Of a stretch of 64,000 nt of DNA, positions 35,143 through 42,727 are shown piece by piece. The position numbers and the translations under genes are program-made. Every line of letters begins with the position of its first letter. The first letter of the stretch is position 1. Location of the stretch: NCBI RefSeq assembly GCF_024749285.1, contig NZ_CP087196.1:5952001-6016000 (forward strand), written 5' to 3'. This DNA is from Pseudomonas sp. B21-015. Its GTDB lineage: Bacteria; Pseudomonadota; Gammaproteobacteria; Pseudomonadales; Pseudomonadaceae. Under the pieces are notes generated by a model. It was not told where the DNA came from and ran no database searches. It worked only from the letters and a program-made list of their open reading frames with translations.

Positions 35143-35325
35143 GGCCCACACCACTACTTTCACCCATGAATTGGAGAAATCTTCGCCCCTGCCGACATAT
35201 TCTTATAGCACTTGGCCTTCATGTCTCTTGTCAGTCGGTGTCGCAATGATGCAACCTTGCCGCAGGCGACAGTAAAGAGGGCGAGAGCCCGGCGCGATCA
35301 GCATATTCGAAGCGAGTTTCCCTCC

Positions 35326-38019
35326 ATGAAAAGCCAACCCGATGCCGCCAGCCGTATGGTGGCCGAGGTAGTGACGCAGTTGCCTGTGCCCTCGCGGCTC
35401 GGCATGCTGCGTTTCGAACGGCTGAATGAACCGAGCTGGGCACTGCTGTTTCTCGATCCCAATTGCGAACGACAGTTCGGCCTGCCGGCCGTGGAGCTCT
35501 GTGCCCTGGTCGGCTCGCCCTACGCCAGCCTGATGGAGCCCGAGGCGCGCTATCAACTGCACGACACGATCCAGCAGCAACTCACCGCAAACCCGCATTA
35601 TCTGATCCGCTACACCTTGCACACCGCCGCCGGCGAACTGAGCCTGCTGGAACTGGGCGAAGCTTACAAACAACACAATCGGCACCTTCTGCGCGGCTAC
35701 CTGATGGTCGTAGACGGCTTGTTCATCGATGACCCCCTGCTGCCGGTGCTGGATCTGGAAACCCAGAATTCGCGCCTGCAAATCGCCCTGGAACTCAATC
35801 AACGTGCCCAGCAGGAACAACTCCAACACCTGGAGCGGGTGCGCGCCCAGCAAGACCTGATTCTGCTGCTGACCCGCCAGCGCTACAGCACCAACAACTC
35901 CCTGCAAGAAGCCGCCGAGCTGATCACCCGTAGCGCCTGCGATATCTATGAAATCGACTGCGCCAGCCTGTGGAACCTCGACGGTTCGCTACTGACGCCG
36001 ATCTCGGCCTATCACCGCGCCACCCGCAATCACAAACTGCCGGAACCGATCGACGTCAGTGGTTTTCCCGATTACCTCGACGCCTTGCACACCGGCCGCG
36101 CCATCGACGCCCATAACTCCATGCGTGACCCGCGCACCCGGCACATGGCCGAGAGCCTGCGCCCCCGCGACGTCAACGCCATGCTCGACGCCAGCATCCG
36201 TATCGATGGCCAGGTGGTCGGCGTGCTCTGCCTGGAACAATCCGGTGTGACCCGCGCCTGGCAGTCGGACGAAATCGCCTTTGCCGGCGAACTGGCGGAT
36301 CAGTTCGCCCAGGTCATCAACAACCACAATCGCCGAACCGCCACCAACGCCCTGCACCTGTTCCAGCGTGCAGTGGAGCAAAGCGCCAACGCCTTTCTGC
36401 TGGTCAATTGCGACGGCGTGGTGGAGTACGTCAACCCAAGCTTCACGGCGATCACCCAGTACACCACCGAAGAAGTCCACGGCCAGCGGCTGTCGGAACT
36501 GCCGGCGCTGGAAAACCTCAGCGAACTGCTGTTCGACGCGCCGTCTGCACTGGCCAAGAGCAACAGCTGGCAGGGCGAGTTCAAGAGCCGACGCAAAAAC
36601 CTCGAACCCTACTGGGGTCAGTTGTCGATTTCCAAGGTCTACGGCGACAACCGCGAACTGACCCACTACATCGGCATCTACGAAGACATAACCCACACCA
36701 AGCTCGCCCAGCAGCGCATCGAGCGCCTGGCCTACACCGACAACCTGACCAACCTCGGCAACCGCCCGGCGTTCATTCGCAACCTCGACGAACGCTTCGC
36801 CCGAGACAGCGATACGCCGATCAGCCTGCTGCTGGTGGACATCGACAACTTCAAGCGGATCAACGACAGCCTCGGCCACCAGACCGGCGACAAGCTGCTG
36901 ATCAGCCTGGCCCGGCGCCTGCGCAACAGCCTGAGCCCGAGCGGCAGCCTGGCGCGTTTTGCCAGTAATGAATTCGCGGTGCTGTTGGACGACACGGACC
37001 TCTTGGCTGGCCAGCAGGTCGCCAACCAATTGTTGGCAACCCTCGACAAACCGATGTTCGTCGACAATCAGTTGATCAGCGTCACCGGCTCCGTGGGTCT
37101 GGCCTGCGCGCCGCTGCACGGCCGCGACCCACAGACGCTAATGCGCAACGCCGGCCTGGCGCTGCACAAGGCCAAGGCCAACGGCAAACACCAGGTACAG
37201 GTGTTCACCGAAGCGCTGAACGCCGAGGCCAGCTACAAACTGTTCGTCGAAAACAACCTGCGCCGCGCCCTGACCCAAAACGAGCTGGACGTGTTCTACC
37301 AGCCCAAGCTGTGCCTGCGCAGCGGTCGTTTGCTGGGGATGGAAGCGCTGCTGCGCTGGAACCATCCGGAAAAGGGCATGATCCGCCCGGACCAGTTCAT
37401 CAGCGTGGCCGAAGAAACCGGGCTGATCATCCCCATCGGCAAATGGATCGCCCGCCAGGCCTGCCGCATGAGCAAAGACCTGACCGCCGCCGGCCTCGGC
37501 AATCTGCAAGTGGCGATCAACCTGTCGCCCAAACAGTTCTCCGACCCGGACCTGGTGGCGTCCATCGCCAACATCCTCAAAGAAGAAGAGCTGCCGGCCA
37601 ACCTGCTGGAGCTGGAACTGACCGAAGGCCTGCTGCTGGAGGCCACCGAAGACACCCACTTGCAGCTCGACCAGCTCAAGCGTCTGGGCCTGACCCTGGC
37701 CATGGACGACTTCGGCACCGGTTACTCGTCACTCAGCTACTTGAAAAAATTCCCGATCGACATCATCAAGATCGATCGAAGCTTCATCCATGAAATACCG
37801 GACAACCAGGACGACATGGAAATCACCTCCGCAGTGATCGCCATGGCCCACAACCTGAAACTCAAGGTCGTGGCCGAAGGCATCGAGACGGCCGAGCAGC
37901 TGGCCTTCCTGCGCCGCCACCGCTGCGACGTCGGCCAGGGCTACCTGTTCGACCGGCCGATCCCGGGTTCCGAGCTGATCGAAAAGCTCAAACGCTACCC
38001 GCGCGGCCCACTCGCCTGA
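35326..38019 (+). CDS. dipA: c-di-GMP phosphodiesterase DipA (GAF-PAS-GGDEF-EAL)
   Basis: The 897-residue cytoplasmic signalling protein has a GAF-like sensor, a PAS domain (NCDGVVEYVNPSFTAITQYT), a GGDEF domain and an EAL domain. The cyclase site reads ASNEF near residue 545 instead of GGDEF, so it should not make c-di-GMP. The EAL site EALLRW near 672 and DDFGTGYSSLSYL are intact, so it should hydrolyse c-di-GMP. The ASNEF variant and position between aceF and msrA match PA5017 DipA, needed for biofilm dispersion in P. aeruginosa. I chose ATG 35326 over the longer frame from 35212 by length, although its ribosome site is weak. Confidence 0.92.
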   Translation: MKSQPDAASRMVAEVVTQLPVPSRLGMLRFERLNEPSWALLFLDPNCERQFGLPAVELCALVGSPYASLMEPEARYQLHDTIQQQLTANPHYLIRYTLHTAAGELSLLELGEAYKQHNRHLLRGYLMVVDGLFIDDPLLPVLDLETQNSRLQIALELNQRAQQEQLQHLERVRAQQDLILLLTRQRYSTNNSLQEAAELITRSACDIYEIDCASLWNLDGSLLTPISAYHRATRNHKLPEPIDVSGFPDYLDALHTGRAIDAHNSMRDPRTRHMAESLRPRDVNAMLDASIRIDGQVVGVLCLEQSGVTRAWQSDEIAFAGELADQFAQVINNHNRRTATNALHLFQRAVEQSANAFLLVNCDGVVEYVNPSFTAITQYTTEEVHGQRLSELPALENLSELLFDAPSALAKSNSWQGEFKSRRKNLEPYWGQLSISKVYGDNRELTHYIGIYEDITHTKLAQQRIERLAYTDNLTNLGNRPAFIRNLDERFARDSDTPISLLLVDIDNFKRINDSLGHQTGDKLLISLARRLRNSLSPSGSLARFASNEFAVLLDDTDLLAGQQVANQLLATLDKPMFVDNQLISVTGSVGLACAPLHGRDPQTLMRNAGLALHKAKANGKHQVQVFTEALNAEASYKLFVENNLRRALTQNELDVFYQPKLCLRSGRLLGMEALLRWNHPEKGMIRPDQFISVAEETGLIIPIGKWIARQACRMSKDLTAAGLGNLQVAINLSPKQFSDPDLVASIANILKEEELPANLLELELTEGLLLEATEDTHLQLDQLKRLGLTLAMDDFGTGYSSLSYLKKFPIDIIKIDRSFIHEIPDNQDDMEITSAVIAMAHNLKLKVVAEGIETAEQLAFLRRHRCDVGQGYLFDRPIPGSELIEKLKRYPRGPLA

Positions 38020-38030
38020 GCACACCGCAA

Positions 38031-38128
38031 TCCCTGTGGGAGCGAGCCTGCTCGCGATAGCGATCTATCAGTGACGTGGATTCTGACTGACACACCGCTA
38101 TCGCGAGCAGGCTCGCTCCCACAGGGAT
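38031..38128. repeat. REPIN (class A) between dipA and msrA
   Basis: CCTGTGGGAGCGAGCCTGC and its complement form the two arms, with about 50 bases between. The perfect outer symmetry makes a large cruciform-capable structure. Confidence 0.9.
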
Positions 38129-38203
38129 AGTGCGTAACTGACCGGCATTAGGCACACTGGCAGTCTGTTTATTTACATCTCAACCTGACTGAGAGGACTG
38201 ATC

Positions 38204-38851
38204 ATGGTTCTGCGCTCGGAAATTCTGGTGAACAAAAACGTGCTCCCGACTAAAGAACAAGCTCTGCCTGGCCGCGAAACCCCGATGACCGTGCCGGAAA
38301 AGCACTTCGTCCACGACGCCCCGTTGCTGGGCCCGTTCGCGATGGACGTGGATTTCGCGATCTTTGGCCTGGGCTGCTTCTGGGGCGCGGAGCGCAAGTT
38401 CTGGCAGCGCGAAGGCGTGGTCAGTACGGCGGCGGGTTACGCTGGCGGCTTTACGCCAAACCCGACGTATGAAGAAGTCTGCTCGGGCCTGACCGGCCAC
38501 AGCGAAGTGGTACTGGTGGTCTACGAGCCGGCAAAAGTCAGCTACGAACAGCTGCTGAAGATGTTCTGGGAACTGCACAACCCGACCCAGGGCATGCGCC
38601 AGGGCAACGACATCGGCACCCAGTACCGCTCGGTGATCTATGCCACCAACCCGGCGCAACTGGCTGCGGCCAAGGCTAGCGAGAAAGTATTCCAGGCCGA
38701 GTTGACCAAGGCTGGCAAAGGCACCATCACCACCGAAATCGAAGAAGCGCCGACGTTCTACTTCGCCGAGGCGTATCACCAGCAGTACCTGGCCAAGAAT
38801 CCCGAAGGCTACTGTGGGATTGGCGGTACTGGCGTAACGTGCCCGATCTGA
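38204..38851 (+). CDS. msrA: Peptide-methionine (S)-S-oxide reductase MsrA
   Basis: MsrA repairs methionine S-sulfoxide in proteins. The 215-residue protein has the catalytic [11 protein letters not shown] motif with its Cys near residue 58, [37 protein letters not shown] and C-terminal [14 protein letters not shown], whose Cys residues can act in resolving the disulfide. An N-terminal extension of about 50 residues precedes the core, as in other Pseudomonas MsrA. ATG 38204 follows the dipA REPIN. Corresponds in place to PA5018. Confidence 0.96.
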   Translation: MVLRSEILVNKNVLPTKEQALPGRETPMTVPEKHFVHDAPLLGPFAMDVDFAIFGLGCFWGAERKFWQREGVVSTAAGYAGGFTPNPTYEEVCSGLTGHSEVVLVVYEPAKVSYEQLLKMFWELHNPTQGMRQGNDIGTQYRSVIYATNPAQLAAAKASEKVFQAELTKAGKGTITTEIEEAPTFYFAEAYHQQYLAKNPEGYCGIGGTGVTCPI

Positions 38852-38887
38852 TTTTCGGGCCCTGAAAGCATCGTCGGATCGCCGCCC

Positions 38888-38980
38888 GGACCAAGCCCGC
38901 TCCCACAAGGTGATGTGTCTGACCACTATGTTGTGATCGACATAACACCCTGTGGGAGCGGGCTTGCCCGCGATGGCGTC
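38888..38980. repeat. REP pair between msrA and rlmJ
   Basis: A degraded REP (CCAAGCCCGCTCCCACA, about 38890-38907) and a full one (CTGTGGGAGCGGGCTTGCCCG, about 38950-38970) lie tail-out between converging genes. Confidence 0.75.
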
Positions 38981-39006
38981 GGATCAGACGCCACTAATGC
39001 AATGTA

Positions 39007-39846
39007 TCAACTCTCGGCAATCAACCAATCCATCTGCCACCCACCCTGAGTCTGCCCAAGCTTCTTGGACAACCACGGCAGCAACTCACGCAACTCTTCC
39101 TCCAGCCCCCATGGCGGATTGGCAATCGCCAACCCCGAGCCATTCAGGCTATTGGGCGTATCCAGCGGATGCACCAGCAACTCCACCCGCAACAACTTCG
39201 GCGCGCCCGTGCCGGCCAGGTCCTGATAAAAACGACGCAACATGCGCTGGTCCTTCACCGGATACCAGATCGCCGCCACCGTCTGCCGCATCCGGCCAAT
39301 CGCCTCTTTCAACGACGCCGCACAACGCTGCATCTCATCGAGCTGCTCGAACGGCGGATCAATCAACATCACCGCCCGCTTCTCCTGCACCGGCAACATC
39401 GCCCGCGGCACATGCCAGCCTTCGCCCAGGTGAACCTTCACCCGACGATCACCGGCCATGTTGTCCTTGAGCAGCAAGCCGTCTTCGGGGTGCTTCTCGT
39501 TGAGCATCAGCCGATCCTGCGGCCGCGTCAGCCGCCGCGCCAACTCCGGCGACCCCGGGTAATAGCGCAACTGGCCATCCGGGTTCATGTCGTGCAGCAC
39601 CTTCATGTAATCGGCGGTCAACGCCGGCAAATCCGGCTGATCCCACAACCGCGCGATCCCTTCCAGGTACTCACCGGTACGACTGGCCTGATCGCCCTGA
39701 AGGTCATACAGACCAATACCGGCGTGAGTGTCGAGATAGGCAAACGGCTGCTCCTTGCGCGACATCAGGGCGATGAGGCGGGTCAAAGTCAGGTGTTTGA
39801 ACACATCGGCGTGATTGCCGGCATGGAAGGCGTGACGATAATTCAT
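39007..39846 (-). CDS. rlmJ: 23S rRNA (adenine(2030)-N(6))-methyltransferase RlmJ
   Basis: RlmJ methylates A2030 of 23S rRNA using S-adenosylmethionine. The 279-residue protein begins MNYRHAFHAGNHADVFKHL, the family hallmark. It carries the AdoMet site YLDTHAGIGLYDL near residue 37 and the catalytic DPPFEQL (N6-adenine motif IV) near 162. Length is typical. It marks the left border of the type VI island: in PAO1 the corresponding gene is followed by the acyl-CoA dehydrogenase found here at 56780. Confidence 0.95.
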   Translation of the reverse strand: MNYRHAFHAGNHADVFKHLTLTRLIALMSRKEQPFAYLDTHAGIGLYDLQGDQASRTGEYLEGIARLWDQPDLPALTADYMKVLHDMNPDGQLRYYPGSPELARRLTRPQDRLMLNEKHPEDGLLLKDNMAGDRRVKVHLGEGWHVPRAMLPVQEKRAVMLIDPPFEQLDEMQRCAASLKEAIGRMRQTVAAIWYPVKDQRMLRRFYQDLAGTGAPKLLRVELLVHPLDTPNSLNGSGLAIANPPWGLEEELRELLPWLSKKLGQTQGGWQMDWLIAES

Positions 39847-40093
39847 GATTGCTCCTGCGAAGGCCGGGAAGTTTACCTTGTACGGCGCAGAACGTCAGGG
39901 GTTCGCGGCTGAGCGGGCAATCTGCCCGGCAATCATCCCAACGCAGAAGCAAGAAAACGATCACACCCCCCGTAGGAGCTGCCGGAGGCTGCGATCTTTT
40001 GATCTTGCTTCTGCGACAAGGGGACTTGCCCCCGCTGTGAGCTGGACGCCTCATAAAACAGCTACTATTCAAGAGCAGTTGGAGCCAAAGGCG
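39847..40093. other. Gap upstream of rlmJ with a REP-like half repeat
   Basis: The gap holds a single copy of the GTAGGAGCTGCC...GGCTGCGATC repeat at about 39972-40000. A TACTAT -10-like element lies near 40062-40070, a possible start for tae4 transcription. No gene is recognised. Confidence 0.4.
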
Positions 40094-40150
40094 TGACTAT
40101 CATTCCGAGCGCATTTGGAAGCGAAGCTATCAACATGGAAGGTGAAGCAT
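40094..40150 (+). CDS. Possible 18-19-codon leader ORF of tae4
   Basis: A GTG codon at about 40094 follows a GGAG about nine bases upstream and opens a frame reading roughly MTIIPSAFGSEAINMEGEA. It ends in TAA, one base before the tae4 ATG (TAATGG). It may be a translationally coupled leader peptide or the remnant of a larger gene. Nothing in it is recognisable, and it may be chance. Confidence 0.3.
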
Positions 40151-40151
40151 A

Positions 40152-40715
40152 ATGGCTATCAATTCTGACGACGCCTCATTCAGCATCTCTATTAAAAGAC
40201 CCCGTTTTAGCAATTTATGGAACGCATACGCAGAAGTAGGACATAAGTCATCCATAGATGTTTATGGCCTTGTCGGAGGCCCCGTCGAAGCGGCAAGGGC
40301 AGACAAGCCTGACGCCTATGCAAATGCTTGCGCCTTAAGAATAAGCAGGGCATTTAACTACGGCGGATACAAAATACCCAAAGGCACAATCATACCCAAT
40401 ACCCCTATCTATCGGCTTGCCGGAGCAGACAAACTCCCCTATATCATGAAAGTGGTAGATTTTCTTGCCTTCCTGAAACATAAGTGGGGCGAACCCGACC
40501 ACACAATAACCCAAAGCAATTTGAGTTATATAAATGGCAAGAAAGGCGTCATCATTATGGAAATCGCCGGATGGAGCGACGCAACAGGGCATGCAACCCT
40601 TTGGGATGGGGGCATGACCGGTGACGACAGCGACTACCATCGGCAAGACAGCCATACTTATGACAATCCAAATGTAAAATTAAAAAAGATAAATTTCTGG
40701 AAATTGAAGGAATGA
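40152..40715 (+). CDS. tae4: Type VI secretion amidase effector Tae4
   Basis: The 187-residue toxin is a peptidoglycan D,L-endopeptidase (NlpC/P60-like) of the Tae4 family, delivered into the periplasm of rival cells. The N-terminal NLWNAYAEV segment, the nucleophile in NACALRIS (Cys60) and the catalytic His in ATGHATLWDGG (His147) match the family. It lacks a signal peptide, as expected for a T6SS substrate. The tai4 immunity gene overlaps it as ATGA. A+T content is higher than in rlmJ or putA, suggesting recent transfer. It lies on the strand opposite to the vgrG-rhs operon. Confidence 0.9.
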   Translation: MAINSDDASFSISIKRPRFSNLWNAYAEVGHKSSIDVYGLVGGPVEAARADKPDAYANACALRISRAFNYGGYKIPKGTIIPNTPIYRLAGADKLPYIMKVVDFLAFLKHKWGEPDHTITQSNLSYINGKKGVIIMEIAGWSDATGHATLWDGGMTGDDSDYHRQDSHTYDNPNVKLKKINFWKLKE

Positions 40716-41128
40716 CACGCTCACGGGCAATTCTGCTTTTACTTCTATTCATTTCGGGCCGAGCGATATCTGCGGAAGCGTATATCGACAAAGCTCGGGA
40801 AACATTGAAAGACTATGGATTAGCCAACTGCATATCCAGCCAATTCAAAGGCGAATCAGAAATAAAATCTGATATAGGCCTCGCCATTGGGGCCTACTCA
40901 GCAATGGGAAAAGGCCAGCATCTAATAATACAAAATGAAGACACCCTGGAAGTCACACACAATCCATACATGGAAACCGAAAAATTCATGCTTGACGCCT
41001 ACACAAACTTTTCATCGGTCAGCAAACACTCAGATAAAAAAATGGTTTTTTACGCTTGCCTTGAGATTTACAACTCTGAAGAGCTGAACACGTTCATAAA
41101 ATCTCAGGATCAATATTTACCAAAATAA
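40712..41128 (+). CDS. tai4: Tae4 immunity protein Tai4
   Basis: The 138-residue protein has a signal peptide (RSRAILLLLLFISGRAISA, cleavage near residue 21), so it acts in the periplasm. The mature part has LKDYGLANCIS and FYACLEIYN, whose two Cys are typical of Tai4, the antidote that plugs the Tae4 active site. It overlaps tae4 by four bases, ensuring co-expression. Base composition is A+T rich like its partner. Confidence 0.88.
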   Translation: MTRSRAILLLLLFISGRAISAEAYIDKARETLKDYGLANCISSQFKGESEIKSDIGLAIGAYSAMGKGQHLIIQNEDTLEVTHNPYMETEKFMLDAYTNFSSVSKHSDKKMVFYACLEIYNSEELNTFIKSQDQYLPK

Positions 41129-41136
41129 ACGCTAAA

Positions 41137-41182
41137 AATCGAAAAATACATGATCCTTCCTACAGCCATGTGGGAAGGATCA
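41137..41182. terminator. Terminator between tai4 and the small DUF gene
   Basis: TGATCCTTCC and GGAAGGATCA form a ten-bp stem (41151-41182). On the minus strand it is followed by ATGTATTTTTCGATTTTT, giving an intrinsic terminator for the leftward small gene. It may also end tai4 transcription. Confidence 0.75.
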
Positions 41183-41196
41183 CCGTCTCGCCAATG

Positions 41197-41514
41197 TTAC
41201 GGTTGCGCCCGTAACCGTCGCCCAATCACATCCAGCACATCACAGCCATCGCGCAATGGAATGGCGCAGAGCAAGGCAAAATCGCTGAGAATGAAGGACT
41301 CACACTCGACCGAACCGCGCATCGATATGTTCTCAAGCACCTGAGTGACTGCGCGAATTCGGTAGTTGCCAGCGTCATGCAAAACATCGAGCGGCGCGTG
41401 GGTATCGACGAACAGGGTGGGCATGTCGGTGCAGTTGCTGGTGAGGGCCATGAAGCGGTTGTCGGGGTGAGGGATTGGCTTTTCGTAGGGTGGATCAGGT
41501 GTAAGAGTTTTCAT
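41197..41514 (-). CDS. Small Pseudomonas protein of the DUF3077/DUF6124 kind
   Basis: The 105-residue protein opens KTLTPDPPYEKPIPHP, contains LFVDTHAPLDVLHDAGNYRI, and ends DVIGRRLRAQP. Small Pseudomonas proteins starting with a TPDPP motif and a paralogue-rich family pattern are grouped under DUF3077/DUF6124; I assign it by that resemblance. No membrane segment or signal is seen. Its AAGG ribosome site lies in a leader with strong potential secondary structure (41527-41648). Function unknown. It separates tai4 from the rhs immunity genes. Confidence 0.65.
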   Translation of the reverse strand: MKTLTPDPPYEKPIPHPDNRFMALTSNCTDMPTLFVDTHAPLDVLHDAGNYRIRAVTQVLENISMRGSVECESFILSDFALLCAIPLRDGCDVLDVIGRRLRAQP

Positions 41515-41524
41515 TTTTGAGAGA

Positions 41525-41655
41525 CCTTGGTGGATGAATTCAAGCTACCACCGGCCTTTCCTACGGGCTTGGGTGGCAGCCGTACGCGAGAGTAGGAAAC
41601 TGAGGAGATCCACCAAAACTCAGCCACGCCGAAGCGTGTCCCGCGTACAGCCGCC
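41525..41655 (-). ncRNA. Structured 5' leader of the small DUF gene (candidate cis-regulatory RNA)
   Basis: Several helices can form in the leader: 41527-41535 with 41608-41616 (9 bp), 41557-41564 with 41592-41599 (8 bp), 41544-41552 with 41572-41580 (8 of 9 pairs, competing with the previous one), and 41582-41588 with 41642-41648 (7 bp, crossing). On the minus strand there is also a hairpin CACGC-UUCG-GCGUG (41625-41638) with the ultrastable cUUCGg loop. The outer 9-bp helix covers part of the AAGG ribosome site. From 41656 to 41872 nothing else was recognised. Confidence 0.55.
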
Positions 41656-41872
41656 GCGAACGATGTTACGGACACAAATTAAGTGCCGCAATCAAACGAC
41701 AGCGCTGATGCGCGGTGAATTTCCAAGGGTTCCTACACCCTGCCACTGCATATGCAGCGACAGCCAAAGACTATCCATGGATCTCACCTCGCACCAGTTC
41801 ATGGAAACCGATACGTTTTGAAGGAAACTTCCGACGACCTTGCCCAGAAATTTCGCTGCCGTGCCTCCTCTG

Positions 41873-42289
41873 TCACCAAGTAGATTGGTCTTCAAGACTG
41901 GCCTTGTGTAGGTCGGCTTTCCATTCTTCGCTTGCCAACTTATATATATCTTCAAAAAATCCACGAGGATCGTCTATCTCTGTTTCATCCCAAGCCATAG
42001 ATGTATTGGCGTCGTAGTCGCTTTCAAACTGAGTAGAAAAATCAAAGTCTGGCAGCTTCAAAGCCTCCTCAAGCACCTTGAACATCAAGAATCTGTGCCT
42101 ACAAGTAAGATCATCAAAATCATTTAGCAGAAACCCCCTGATAATCTTCTCTCTGTCATCCTTGTTATTTGGATCATATGCCGACAAAGTAACGCCCAGA
42201 GTATCCTCAAGATCATAAGTAGAAATACCTCCCAGCCAATACGAAAGCAAAGGCTCAAACGGGAGATCAAACAAAGGCCACTTCAACAT
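41873..42289 (-). CDS. Putative second immunity-like protein downstream of rhs
   Basis: The 138-residue acidic soluble protein (MLKWPLFDLPFEPLLSYWLG at its start) has no signal peptide and no recognised family. It lies after the rhs immunity gene on the same strand and has similarly high A+T content. That fits an additional or orphan immunity protein acting in the cytoplasm (inference). I chose ATG 42289 because AGGA lies eight bases upstream; ATG 42298 and TTG 42307 are in frame too. Confidence 0.55.
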   Translation of the reverse strand: MLKWPLFDLPFEPLLSYWLGGISTYDLEDTLGVTLSAYDPNNKDDREKIIRGFLLNDFDDLTCRHRFLMFKVLEEALKLPDFDFSTQFESDYDANTSMAWDETEIDDPRGFFEDIYKLASEEWKADLHKASLEDQSTW

Positions 42290-42313
42290 TGCACTCATCC
42301 TAATCAAGGGCAG

Positions 42314-42345
42314 ACCGAAATGGGACAGATTTATTTGATACTATC
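42314..42345. repeat. Possible remnant repeat between immunity genes
   Basis: The segment around GAAATGGGACAGATTTATTT resembles a short dispersed sequence I have seen in variable tips of toxin and transposase-rich loci. No ends, duplication or transposase are present, so this is only a hint of past rearrangement. Confidence 0.25.
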
Positions 42346-42370
42346 TCCCTCCAATAACTTCAGGCATAAT

Positions 42371-42727
42371 TCACGCTCCATTACTTTCCGACTGATAACA
42401 CTTCAAACGATCCAGCAAAACTTCCATAAACCGACGCTGATCTTTAACCTCATCATCAAAGTACGTATCCACCCTTGTGAACACCTCATCAAAGTTTTCC
42501 CCCATATCTAAGTAATACAGTATCGTATCGATAAACCATTGACGCTCATCTGCCCGATACACTAGAAAATCTGGCTTCAGCAAAAGATCAAACAACTCAG
42601 CCAACTCACGATCATCATTTACATCTTTAGATACTATTATTTTTTCTCTTTCTTCACTTTTTGTATTTTCGATATCAAAGGCAAAAAGCAAGCTTCTCAA
42701 AACAACCATGCTCGGTTTTGGCTTCAT
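42371..42727 (-). CDS. Probable immunity protein for the Rhs toxin
   Basis: The 118-residue acidic protein (MKPKPSMVVLRSLLFAF... ending LKCYQSESNGA) has no signal peptide, so it should protect in the cytoplasm. Its ATG at 42727 overlaps the rhs stop within GTGATG; the GTG at 42730 is an alternative start. The tight coupling directly after the toxin-encoding tip, and its low GC, are what one expects for the cognate antidote. The family is not recognised. A cytoplasmic antidote agrees with a nuclease-type toxin. Confidence 0.7.
   Translation of the reverse strand: MKPKPSMVVLRSLLFAFDIENTKSEEREKIIVSKDVNDDRELAELFDLLLKPDFLVYRADERQWFIDTILYYLDMGENFDEVFTRVDTYFDDEVKDQRRFMEVLLDRLKCYQSESNGA

Noticed and set aside
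41534..42017. Plus-strand frames of 90-100 codons near the small DUF gene
   Set aside because: They cross the structured leader and the opposite gene, lack ribosome sites and have no recognisable composition.
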